Assembly (NCBI GenBank): GCA_003229995.1
Contig: QIGJ01000238.1
Location: forward strand, 1 to 5,014
Reading direction: 5' to 3'
DNA length: 5,014 nt
Source of the DNA: Gammaproteobacteria bacterium
GTDB lineage: Bacteria; Pseudomonadota; Gammaproteobacteria; SZUA-152
Shown: positions 1 through 5,014 of the stretch, in pieces
Layout: every line of letters starts with the position of its first letter
Position numbering within the stretch: the stretch's first letter is position 1
Notes under the pieces: generated by a model
Told to the model about the DNA's origin: nothing
Database searches by the model: none
Seen by the model: the letters and a program-made list of their open reading frames with translations, nothing else
Made by a program: the position numbers and the translations under genes

Positions 1-773
1 CCGGACCAGGTTCTTCCATCAAATTGCGTCAATACCGGCCCGCGCCAATAACGTTTTTGCGGCAAGGGCAGGGCAGTGTCGAACTGTACCCGGAAGGCCA
101 CACTGTCGTTGTCACTTAACTGGCTGATGTTACCCGGTGACATGGAATCGGACAGACCCGTACTCGCACTTGCGCCATCTGTGGGTAGACTCCACAACGG
201 CCCGGGAATGCGTGGAAACAAAAAAAACAATAACAATGCCAGTGGCAGCGCCTGCGCTAAAATTGCCCCCGCTTTTTGTAAATTTTTCCATTGTGGAATC
301 ACTGATTGATCACGACTGAAAGCAATCAAGGCGGTAACGAGCAAGGTGACCACCAGCAACATATAAAGACCCATAAAAATGGATTGATCCAATAAAAATA
401 CGGTAATCACCACAAAAAATCCCAGGCCGGTCACCACACCCACATCACGCGAGGTATTCATTTCCATTAATTTCAAGCACAGCATGATGACCAGTAAACC
501 CACACCAGCCTGCCGTCCCACTAATGTGCCAAATGCAATCCAGGTTGCAGAAATACCGAGCAATGTCAGCAACCAGCGCACCGTGCGCGGCGGCAGGACA
601 AGGTAACGTAATTCAAATAACAAGCGCCAACACAGTAAAATAATGCTGGGCAACATAACCAGCAGGGGTAAACGAAAGAAGTGTGGTGTAAAAGCCAACG
701 CCAGTCCTGCAAGCAGCCAGAGGTTTTCCGCTTTTGCCTGTTTTACACGCTGTTGAAAGCCGGACATATTCAT
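1..773 (-). CDS. tgpA: TgpA-like membrane transglutaminase (DUF3488), N-terminal part, cut by window edge
   Basis: The frame is open from the ATG at 773-771 to the left edge, giving 257 residues and no stop. What is seen: about six or seven hydrophobic helices (near residues 18-34, 36-56, 66-82, 88-103, 113-129, 131-152 and 171-187), then FPRIPGPLW (186-194), the Ser/Asp-rich stretch GLSDSMSPGNISQLSDNDS (206-224) and YWRGPVLTQFDGRTW (242-256). These are hallmarks of the DUF3488 region that precedes a periplasmic transglutaminase-like domain. Family members are roughly 650 residues or more, so the Cys-His-Asp catalytic core lies outside the window and cannot be checked. The family includes Pseudomonas aeruginosa TgpA, reported as essential; its natural substrate is not settled. 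The start overlaps the DUF58 stop as ATGA, suggesting translational coupling; no good Shine-Dalgarno is visible. A second ATG at 767 is possible. It is third in the moxR operon. Confidence 0.93.
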   Translation of the reverse strand, partial: MNMSGFQQRVKQAKAENLWLLAGLALAFTPHFFRLPLLVMLPSIILLCWRLLFELRYLVLPPRTVRWLLTLLGISATWIAFGTLVGRQAGVGLLVIMLCLKLMEMNTSRDVGVVTGLGFFVVITVFLLDQSIFMGLYMLLVVTLLVTALIAFSRDQSVIPQWKNLQKAGAILAQALPLALLLFFLFPRIPGPLWSLPTDGASASTGLSDSMSPGNISQLSDNDSVAFRVQFDTALPLPQKRYWRGPVLTQFDGRTWS

Positions 774-1777
774 GATGATGAAATATCAGCATCCGGGTTT
801 ATGCCATGCAAGGCGAGCGCCTGTAAACATTGTTGTTGGTGTGCCGATCCTGTGCCTAATGGGATGTGTACATTCGGCAGCCGCAGTCCATAATTCACCG
901 GTGTGGCACTGGCATCCAGCACCCAGCGGGCCAGGCGCGACAAACGTGCCTCTGTGTCCAGCTTTGGCAGGCTGTCCCAGTCTAACCATAATTCTACAGC
1001 CCGGTCGCCACCAAATTGTTTGGTGAACATGTCCTGCCCACGGGCAACTGTTTTCCAATGAATATGACGCAGGGAATCACCCGCATGATAGTGGCGTAGA
1101 CCAGCAAAATCATCGGCACCGTGGCCACGGTCACCCTGCAAATCAAGATGATAACTTGACTCATCGGGCAGGCGGTGATGCTGATCCGGTGTGGGATACA
1201 CTAAATAATACATATCCCGTTGTGCGTGGGCCCACGCCCGAAACAGGCCCAGCGGAAAGCCGGTTTCCAGTGTCAGTCGTGGCAGGGCGTGTCGGCCACG
1301 TTGTGTGGTCAGTAATGGCACGTCATTTCGTTGCCACTGATCATTTGCGACATCAATGCTGGTAGGTTGTTGGTCGTGTAACTGTAGTTTGACAGCATAG
1401 CGCGCTGCATTGCGACGATTGTCCAGTATTACGGGCACCTGTGTGATTTTACCGCAAAACACAGCAGGTACTTGTCCTACGTCAACGCGTAAATGCAACA
1501 GGTTACGATAGGTATGCAGAATGGCAATAAAAAATATACTGGCGAGTAAAAATGTCAGTACATAAGCAAGGCTGTTATTGTAGTTCACCGCACCCAGCAG
1601 CATGATCAACATCATTGCCGCAAAATAAACACCCATTTTGCTCGGTAAAATATACACGCGTCGCTGTGCCAGAAAAATGGGGCCGGGTTCTGGGCCTTCT
1701 CCCGCGAAAAATCGTTTCAGGCTGAATCGGTGACGCAGACTCATGGCCGTGGTGGTATTCGCCGTTGTATGCAACAT
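770..1777 (-). CDS. DUF58 domain membrane protein of the moxR operon
   Basis: This 335-residue protein has a short basic N terminus, two hydrophobic helices near residues 47-67 and 70-88, and a soluble C-terminal part. The DUF58 signature is clear at about 226-255: GLRHYHAGDSLRHIHWKTVA followed by RGQDMFTKQF. After it comes a von Willebrand A-like strand, ELWLDWDSL (262-270). The canonical metal-site DxSxS is degenerate there, with D266 and S269 but no second serine. DUF58 proteins are nearly always encoded next to MoxR ATPases and are thought to be their membrane-bound partners; the biochemical role is unknown. The start at 1777 lies nine bases after the moxR stop, with a weak purine-rich AAGAG about six bases before it. 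Another ATG at 1744 (residue 12) is possible. The stop overlaps the tgpA start by four bases, so the three genes are very probably cotranscribed. Confidence 0.95.
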   Translation of the reverse strand: MLHTTANTTTAMSLRHRFSLKRFFAGEGPEPGPIFLAQRRVYILPSKMGVYFAAMMLIMLLGAVNYNNSLAYVLTFLLASIFFIAILHTYRNLLHLRVDVGQVPAVFCGKITQVPVILDNRRNAARYAVKLQLHDQQPTSIDVANDQWQRNDVPLLTTQRGRHALPRLTLETGFPLGLFRAWAHAQRDMYYLVYPTPDQHHRLPDESSYHLDLQGDRGHGADDFAGLRHYHAGDSLRHIHWKTVARGQDMFTKQFGGDRAVELWLDWDSLPKLDTEARLSRLARWVLDASATPVNYGLRLPNVHIPLGTGSAHQQQCLQALALHGINPDADISSS

Positions 1778-1786
1778 GGCAGACTC

Positions 1787-2713
1787 TTAGGGAATGGCAA
1801 CGTCTTGTAATAGGGTCAGCAGTGTTTTATCGCCCTGGCCAGATTCCGCCACTGCCTGTAATCGATGGCCCACGACATGCGGCATGACGGTTTGCACATC
1901 TTCAGGCATGGCGTGGTTCCGTCCTGTCATCAGTGCCCAGGCTTTGGCACTGCGTAACAACGCGAGCCCGGCACGGGGCGATAGCCCGTGGGTAAACTGT
2001 GGTGACCGACGGCTGACATCTAACAGAGCCTGCACGTAATCCAGCAATGCATCGGCGACGTGTACGGTGCTGGCAGCTTGCTGTAGTTCTGTCAGTTGTC
2101 CTGGCTGGATGCATGCGCCATGTTGTTTGAGCATTTTCCGACGATCATCGCCACTCAACAAGGCACGTTCAGCGCTGGCATCGGGATAACCCAGCGAAAT
2201 ACGCATCAAAAACCGGTCCAGCTGGGATTCTGGCAGCGGAAAAGTGCCAATTTGATACGTGGGGTTTTGCGTGGCGATGACAAAAAAGGGCTCTGGCAGT
2301 GGTCGGGTTTTCCCTTCGATGGTGACCTGACTTTCCTCCATGGCCTCCAGCAGTGCGCTTTGTGCCTTGGGTGTGGCACGATTCACTTCGTCAGCCAAAA
2401 TCAGCTGGGCAAAAATGGGGCCGGGATGAAAATGAAATCCTTGCTCGGATTTGTCAAAAATGGACACGCCCAGAATATCTGCGGGCAGCAAATCACTGGT
2501 GAACTGAATGCGCTGATATTGTAGCCCCAGTGTTTGCGCCAGCACATGGGCTAGCGTGGTTTTGCCCATTCCGGGTAAATCTTCGATGAGCAAATGGCCA
2601 CGCGCCAGCAAACAAGCCAGAGCCAGACGAATTTCGTGTTGTTTGCCCAGTACCACCTGGCTGGCATGCGCGATGATAGCATCCAGCTGTTTTGTTGTTT
2701 CATTATTTTGCAT
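1787..2713 (-). CDS. MoxR-family AAA+ ATPase
   Basis: This 308-residue protein has normal length for a MoxR ATPase. Motifs in order: Walker A DLPGMGKTT (45-53), Walker B LILADEVNRA (104-113), sensor 1 VIATQNP (145-151), the arginine-containing LPESQLDRF (160-168), and a C-terminal lid with GLSPRAGLALLRSAKAWAL (243-261) carrying sensor 2. All residues needed for ATP binding and hydrolysis appear present. MoxR proteins act in the cytoplasm as chaperone-like ATPases that mature or remodel partner complexes, often with a DUF58 or von Willebrand A protein. The downstream DUF58 and TgpA genes are the likely functional partners here (inference from context). It is the first gene of the operon. The only in-frame ATG nearby is at 2713; an AGGA is about 25 bases upstream, too far to be a good ribosome site. 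I see no convincing -35/-10 pair upstream. Confidence 0.97.
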   Translation of the reverse strand: MQNNETTKQLDAIIAHASQVVLGKQHEIRLALACLLARGHLLIEDLPGMGKTTLAHVLAQTLGLQYQRIQFTSDLLPADILGVSIFDKSEQGFHFHPGPIFAQLILADEVNRATPKAQSALLEAMEESQVTIEGKTRPLPEPFFVIATQNPTYQIGTFPLPESQLDRFLMRISLGYPDASAERALLSGDDRRKMLKQHGACIQPGQLTELQQAASTVHVADALLDYVQALLDVSRRSPQFTHGLSPRAGLALLRSAKAWALMTGRNHAMPEDVQTVMPHVVGHRLQAVAESGQGDKTLLTLLQDVAIP

Positions 2714-2796
2714 GGGTATATAGCGGCAAAGAGCTTCCTGGCCTGAGAGAGTGGAAAGTGTCCCGAATATCTATAAAAGCATAGACTGAGTTCATT
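2714..2796. promoter_or_regulatory. Divergent intergenic region between moxR operon and plus-strand genes
   Basis: These 83 bases separate the moxR start (minus) from the first ATG of the plus-strand pair and must lie close to the control sites of both directions. A TATAAA at 2772-2777 could serve as a plus-strand -10 box, but no matching -35 sits 16-18 bases before it. On the minus strand TATGCT and TATAGA occur near 2770-2786, also without a good -35. No clear operator palindrome is visible. The promoter role is inferred from the gene arrangement. Confidence 0.3.
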
Positions 2797-3057
2797 ATGA
2801 AATACATCACACTGAATGACCTCGATTTGAGCGTCAATAATTTGTCTCTCAGCGTACAATTGCAAACAGGCACGGCGGTGCTAGAAATTATTACCGAGAT
2901 CCATCGGGCTTGCAGCAAATTTAAACAGTGGTTTGGGGAGACTGCGCAACAATATGGTCATTCGGCACAAGGTGATGCGCATCGCCTGCGCAGTGTTGAT
3001 GCAAAGAACATTTCAACGGGTGAGGTTTCGACTGGCGATGTTATCCATAAACGCTGA
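2797..3057 (+). CDS. Hypothetical 86-residue protein, overlapping the DUF1415 start
   Basis: I do not recognise this protein. It begins MKYITLNDLDLSVNNLSLSV and ends GDVIHKR. It is soluble and mixed charge, with one probable amphipathic helix near residues 29-50, and has no signal peptide or membrane segment. In favour of coding: the codons look ordinary and like those of the neighbours, while the overlapping frame that would extend DUF1415 upstream encodes an atypical Arg/Met-rich tail, as expected of a shadow frame. Its last 20 bases overlap the preferred DUF1415 start at 3038, an arrangement that would allow translational coupling. Against: no strong Shine-Dalgarno precedes 2797 and I know of no family. 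It could be a small lineage-specific gene, a decayed remnant, or a leader ORF. Confidence 0.42.
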   Translation: MKYITLNDLDLSVNNLSLSVQLQTGTAVLEIITEIHRACSKFKQWFGETAQQYGHSAQGDAHRLRSVDAKNISTGEVSTGDVIHKR

Positions 3058-3604
3058 ACCCAATACCCCACAAATGCAGTTAACCCGGCAATGGTTGGAA
3101 CAGGTGGTCATCGGTCTGTGTCCCTTTGCGGCGCAACCACTACTGGAAAATCGTGTACGGATTCAGGTATGCGACAGTACAACGGAATTGCATTTACTGG
3201 AAATGCTGTATGCGGAGTTGGACTGGTTAGATCAGCAGCCTGCCTCTGAACTCGAAACCACGTTGCTGGTATTGCCCAACATGCTGACAGATTTTGCAGA
3301 CTACAACCAGTTTTTGGATCAGGTGGATGTTTTGCTTGACGAGTTTGCTTGGCACGGAAAGTACCAGATTGCCAGCTTCCACCCACAATACTGTTTTGCG
3401 GGTACTGCGCCAGAGGCGGCAGAAAACCTGACCAACCGTGCACCCTATCCAATTCTGCATCTTATTCGTGAAGACAGTCTGGCTGCCGTGCTTGCACATG
3501 TGGAGCGACCGGAGGAAATTCCGGCGCAAAATATCCGTCGGGTTAATTCACTTCGCCCGGACGAGAAACACAGACTCTTCCCCTGGATTTTTCCTGTTGC
3601 CTAA
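3038..3604 (+). CDS. DUF1415 family protein
   Basis: From the ATG at 3038 this is a 188-residue soluble protein, close to the family's usual length. Conserved blocks in order: QWLEQVVIGLCPFA (18-31), ETTLLVLP (73-80), DFADYNQFLDQ (85-95), QIASFHPQYCFAGT (110-123) and NLTNRAPYPILHLIRE (130-145). The SFHP and NRAPYPILHLIRE blocks are near-diagnostic of DUF1415, a widespread bacterial family with no established function. The first block reads GLCPFA; as I remember the family it is usually GLNLCPFA, so two residues may be missing. Start choice: 3038 has a purine-rich GGGTGAGG 12 bases upstream and lies just before the first homologous residues. A start at 2933 would add 35 Arg/Met-rich residues encoded over the upstream ORF; a start at 3074 is also possible but has no ribosome site. 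A 38-base palindrome follows the stop. Confidence 0.9.
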   Translation: MLSINAEPNTPQMQLTRQWLEQVVIGLCPFAAQPLLENRVRIQVCDSTTELHLLEMLYAELDWLDQQPASELETTLLVLPNMLTDFADYNQFLDQVDVLLDEFAWHGKYQIASFHPQYCFAGTAPEAAENLTNRAPYPILHLIREDSLAAVLAHVERPEEIPAQNIRRVNSLRPDEKHRLFPWIFPVA

Positions 3605-3606
3605 AT

Positions 3607-3644
3607 CCTAAATCCTGCAAGTGTGAACACTTGCAGGATTTAGG
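3607..3644. repeat. Perfect 38-base palindrome after DUF1415, possible terminator
   Basis: Two perfectly complementary 18-base arms (CCTAAATCCTGCAAGTGT and its reverse complement) flank two bases, so as RNA it forms a long hairpin with a TGAA loop. It starts three bases after the DUF1415 stop and lies between that gene and the convergent csp gene. The base of the left arm also overlaps a direct repeat: CCTAAAT occurs at 3600-3606 and again at 3607-3613, allowing an alternative register. No T-run follows on either strand, so it is not a classical intrinsic terminator. It may still block transcription from both sides, protect the mRNA end, or be a dispersed repeat. Confidence 0.85.
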
Positions 3645-3666
3645 CATCAATGAATCAAACGAAACG

Positions 3667-3685
3667 ACCCATAGCGATTGAAATT
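3667..3685 (+). repeat. Left copy of 19-base inverted repeat flanking csp
   Basis: ACCCATAGCGATTGAAATT here is the reverse complement of 4173-4191 with one mismatch in 19. The pair faces inward around the csp gene and its leader. Sequence similarity does not clearly continue beyond the 19 bases. This copy is between the palindrome at 3607-3644 and the csp stop at 3801, in a non-coding stretch (3645-3800) where I otherwise see nothing. Confidence 0.6.
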
Positions 3686-3800
3686 CCTCACCATAGACGG
3701 GCTATTTTCGTCATTTGCTTTGTCATGAATAGAGGACGCACACTGAACACTTCAATCTCAAACGCTACGGGTATATTGAACAAAATATTGACTCCATTTT

Positions 3801-4007
3801 TCAACAAGGTTGCACATTGGTGGCTGACATACCTTTTTGGCCTTCTTCCATTTCGAACTTCACATCCTGGCCCTCCACCAGAGTTTTGAAGCCCGTGCCT
3901 TCGATATTGGTGTGATGCACAAAAACATCTTCTCCTCCTCCTAGTGGCACAATAAATCCGTACCCTTTGGCATCATTAAACCACTTTACTGTACCATCTG
4001 ACATCAT
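3801..4007 (-). CDS. Cold-shock-domain protein (CspA family)
   Basis: This 68-residue protein is a single cold-shock domain of normal length. It binds single-stranded RNA or DNA, acting as an RNA chaperone in the cytoplasm. Seen: KWFN (8-11), RNP1 KGYGFI (14-19), RNP2 VFVHHTNI (28-35), GFKTL (39-43), EGQ (45-47) and KGMSATNV (58-65). RNP2 has HHTNIEG instead of the commoner HFSAI, a variant met in other Csp paralogues; the nucleic-acid-binding aromatics are retained. The C terminus ends in Cys. Two ATGs in tandem (4007 and 4004) could start it; both lie just behind a very strong purine-rich ribosome site. It is a single-gene unit, facing the DUF1415 gene and flanked on both sides by inverted-repeat structures. 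Whether it is cold-induced cannot be told; no clear cold box was found. Confidence 0.95.
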   Translation of the reverse strand: MMSDGTVKWFNDAKGYGFIVPLGGGEDVFVHHTNIEGTGFKTLVEGQDVKFEMEEGQKGMSATNVQPC

Positions 4008-4020
4008 CCTTCCCCTCCCT
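4008..4020 (-). promoter_or_regulatory. Strong ribosome binding site of csp
   Basis: Read on the minus strand, the 13 bases before the ATG are all purine: AGGGAGGGGAAGG. This gives several overlapping Shine-Dalgarno registers for the two tandem ATG codons and is far stronger than the sites of any other gene in the window. It fits a highly translated csp mRNA. Confidence 0.75.
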
Positions 4021-4189
4021 TTTTAGTCAACAAATCCATTTTTTGTACTTTTGCGCAATGTAACCTAATTGACGAGCTATATCTAGTTAAGATAAGAAGC
4101 GCGCACGAAATAACGTTCCGGTTTGATGTCCGAACGCCGTCATGGAATCAATAGGGTGTGTCGTCAGGCCTAAATTTCAATCGCGATGG
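4021..4189 (-). other. AT-rich csp upstream/leader region
   Basis: With the ribosome site and the stem-loop this belongs to a gene-free stretch of about 350 bases (4008-4360). Bases 4021-4080 are about 32% GC by hand count. It must hold the csp promoter and possibly a long leader of the kind many csp mRNAs carry, but I find no convincing sigma-70 promoter. A small imperfect hairpin is formed by CGTTCCGG (4114-4121) and CCGAACG (4130-4136). The right copy of the 19-base inverted repeat begins at 4173. Confidence 0.4.
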
Positions 4190-4191
4190 GT
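4173..4191 (-). repeat. Right copy of 19-base inverted repeat flanking csp
   Basis: AATTTCAATCGCGATGGGT matches the reverse complement of 3667-3685 at 18 of 19 positions. It directly abuts, and by two bases overlaps, the foot of the large stem-loop that starts at 4190, so it may be part of the same repeat family. By a rough estimate such a pair is expected well under once by chance in 5 kb. Confidence 0.6.
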
Positions 4192-4340
4192 ATAAGTGCC
4201 TGGGCATCATTATTTTAACAAAATTTTCACAGGGTATTTTTCGGCCTTCAAGGCGCTGCGAAGTGAGCATAGTGAGCTATGCAGAAGGCCGGAAAATAAA
4301 CCAGAAAATGTTAAAATAATGATGTTCAGGTACTTAATAC
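4190..4340 (+). repeat. Approximately 150-base imperfect palindrome / stem-loop element
   Basis: The outer helix pairs 4194-4220 with 4309-4335: 27 consecutive pairs, 24 Watson-Crick and three G-U in the plus-strand reading. A further GTAT/ATAC foot pairs 4190-4193 with 4337-4340 across one bulged base. After an AAA bulge, TTTTC (4224-4228) pairs with GAAAA (4304-4308). A small internal loop follows. TATTTTTCGGCCTTC (4235-4249) then pairs with 4284-4298 with one G-U. The apex is GCATAG-TGAG-CTATGC (4267-4282), preceded by an unpaired GC-rich stretch (4250-4266). AGTGAGC occurs twice (4262-4268 and 4271-4277). It starts 20 bases downstream of the ycgN stop. Candidate roles: MITE-like mobile repeat, structured RNA, or roadblock terminator between ycgN and csp; there is no T-run and no clear target duplication. 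Confidence 0.8.
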
Positions 4341-4360
4341 GTCTGTCTCAATATTCCCGG

Positions 4361-4792
4361 TTACAACACCCAGTCGGTAATGTGTTGATGCAGATTATCG
4401 GTATCGGTCTCCGCAACGACACGTCCTCGTACAGAAATGCCAGCACGATGTACTGTGGATGCATCGCCACTGACCAGAGGGTGCCATTCCAACAGAGATT
4501 TACCTTCGGCCAACAAACGATATGCACAGGTTTCCGGTAGCCAGTGAAATTCAGCAATGCGCTCAACAGTGAGTACGGTGCAATCCGGCACCCGTTTTTT
4601 GCGGTTTTTATAATCCAGGCAGTGACAGGTTTCAATATCCATCAACTTGCAAGCGATATTGCAAACATAGACTTTGCCGCTATCTTCATCTTCAAGTTTA
4701 TGTAAACAACACTTTCCGCAGCCATCACACAATGATTCCCATTGTGCCGCATTCATTTCTGTCAGTGGTGTGGTTTCCCAAAAAGTGGGCAT
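4361..4792 (-). CDS. ycgN: YcgN-type UPF0260 cysteine-cluster protein (YkgJ-like zinc/iron-chelating domain)
   Basis: This 143-residue cytosolic protein closely follows Escherichia coli YcgN as I remember it: MNAAQWESLCDGCGKCCLHK (13-32) and LPETCAYRLLAEGKSLLEWH (85-104) match its most conserved blocks. Ten cysteines are at 22, 25, 28, 29, 44, 48, 56, 58, 71 and 89; the CxxCxxCC cluster plus later cysteines define the YkgJ-like family, predicted to chelate zinc or an iron-sulfur cluster. No enzymatic activity is established. The ATG at 4792 matches the expected start (residues PTFWETTPL resemble the family N terminus). It lies 36 bases after the stop of the acyltransferase gene on the same strand and may be cotranscribed with it, although no strong ribosome site is seen (GGAA is about 20 bases away). 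A large stem-loop follows its 3' end. Confidence 0.95.
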   Translation of the reverse strand: MPTFWETTPLTEMNAAQWESLCDGCGKCCLHKLEDEDSGKVYVCNIACKLMDIETCHCLDYKNRKKRVPDCTVLTVERIAEFHWLPETCAYRLLAEGKSLLEWHPLVSGDASTVHRAGISVRGRVVAETDTDNLHQHITDWVL

Positions 4793-4828
4793 CGTTTTAA
4801 GCCGCTATTCCGTAGTTTTTAATCGTTC

Positions 4829-5014
4829 TTATGAAGAGCCATAAAATTTACCTTCGCCTTCAGGCCGTGTTTTGAATCGTTTATACGCCCATTGATACTG
4901 GGCCGGGCTCTGCAATACACATCGCTCAACAGCCTGATTAAGGCAGGTTGCTTTTTGTACCTCATCACCTTCTGTTAATGCGGCATCCATTTTTTGAATA
5001 TGCAAATGATAACC
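4829..5014 (-). CDS. Lipid A late acyltransferase (LpxL/LpxM/HtrB family), C-terminal fragment
   Basis: The frame is open from the right edge to the TAA at 4831-4829, giving the last 61 residues; the start and catalytic HxxxxD motif lie outside the window. The end, AVERCVLQSPAQYQWAYKRF followed by KTRPEGEGKFY, is the characteristic C terminus of these inner-membrane enzymes, in which a helix leads into P-x-Q-Y-x-W-x-x-(K/R)-RF-K-x-RP-x-G-E. They transfer a lauroyl or myristoyl chain from acyl-ACP to the lipid A precursor. The fragment does not distinguish LpxL-like from LpxM-like substrate choice, so no symbol is given. It is truncated only by the window edge, not by mutation. The ycgN homologue follows after 36 bases. 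Confidence 0.88.
   Translation of the reverse strand, partial: GYHLHIQKMDAALTEGDEVQKATCLNQAVERCVLQSPAQYQWAYKRFKTRPEGEGKFYGSS

Noticed and set aside
76..319. Overlapping plus-strand ORFs at the left end
   Set aside because: Both are antisense to the open TgpA frame, whose conserved motifs fill the same bases.
2096..2524. 142-residue plus-strand ORF antisense to moxR
   Set aside because: The minus strand carries every MoxR motif in frame here, so this is a chance opposite-strand frame.
2837..2842. TTGACG on the minus strand as a -35 box for moxR
   Set aside because: No acceptable -10 hexamer lies 16-18 bases downstream.
3650..3889. 79-residue plus-strand ORF downstream of DUF1415
   Set aside because: Its second half is antisense to the csp gene, its first half crosses the 19-base repeat, the translation resembles no family, and there is no ribosome site.
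4173..4185. ATTTCAATC resembling part of some CRISPR repeats
   Set aside because: There are only two copies, in opposite orientation and about 500 bases apart, with no regular spacing or spacers and no cas genes.
4190..4340. TA target-site duplication marking the stem-loop as an IS630/mariner-type MITE
   Set aside because: A TA lies at 4191-4192 and another at 4338-4339, but the ends must be placed asymmetrically by one base to use both, so no duplication can be claimed.
4196..4540. 114-residue plus-strand ORF
   Set aside because: It begins inside the stem-loop and ends antisense to the well-supported ycgN gene; the composition is not protein-like.

Overview
This window comes from a gammaproteobacterial chromosome of medium GC content. 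My hand counts give about 51% over 3101-3200 and 37% in the non-coding stretch 3701-3800. The evidence is the moxR / DUF58 / TgpA-type transglutaminase operon, a YcgN (UPF0260) protein, a DUF1415 protein and the end of a lipid A late acyltransferase, a combination typical of Pseudomonas-like and Cellvibrio-like lineages. I cannot fix the genus. The backbone is conserved housekeeping DNA, with no phage, transposase, tRNA, rRNA or CRISPR array.

Layout: (1) 1-2713, minus strand, is a tight three-gene operon transcribed from 2713 leftward: MoxR AAA+ ATPase, nine bases, DUF58 membrane protein, a four-base ATGA overlap, then the N-terminal 257 residues of a TgpA-like membrane transglutaminase that runs off the left edge. 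(2) 2714-2796 is a short divergent intergenic region. (3) 2797-3604, plus strand, holds a possible 86-residue orphan ORF whose 3' end overlaps the probable start of a DUF1415 gene. (4) 3605-4360 is an AT-rich interval with one small gene, a cold-shock-domain protein on the minus strand, bracketed by unusual structure: a 38-base perfect palindrome after DUF1415, a 19-base repeat in inverted orientation on either side of the csp gene, and a roughly 150-base stem-loop. (5) 4361-5014, minus strand, holds the ycgN homologue behind the 3' end of an LpxL/LpxM/HtrB-type acyltransferase that enters from the right edge.

The moxR-DUF58-tgpA products probably act together at the inner membrane: an AAA+ chaperone-like ATPase, a membrane-anchored partner, and a membrane protein with a periplasmic transglutaminase-like domain. 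The acyltransferase acts in lipid A synthesis; its link to ycgN is only positional. The most unusual signal is the csp interval, above all the stem-loop at 4190-4340. It has a 27-pair uninterrupted outer helix, and every mismatch in its three helices is a G-U wobble if read as plus-strand RNA. It may be a mobile (MITE-like) repeat, a structured RNA or a transcription-blocking element; the sequence alone does not decide.
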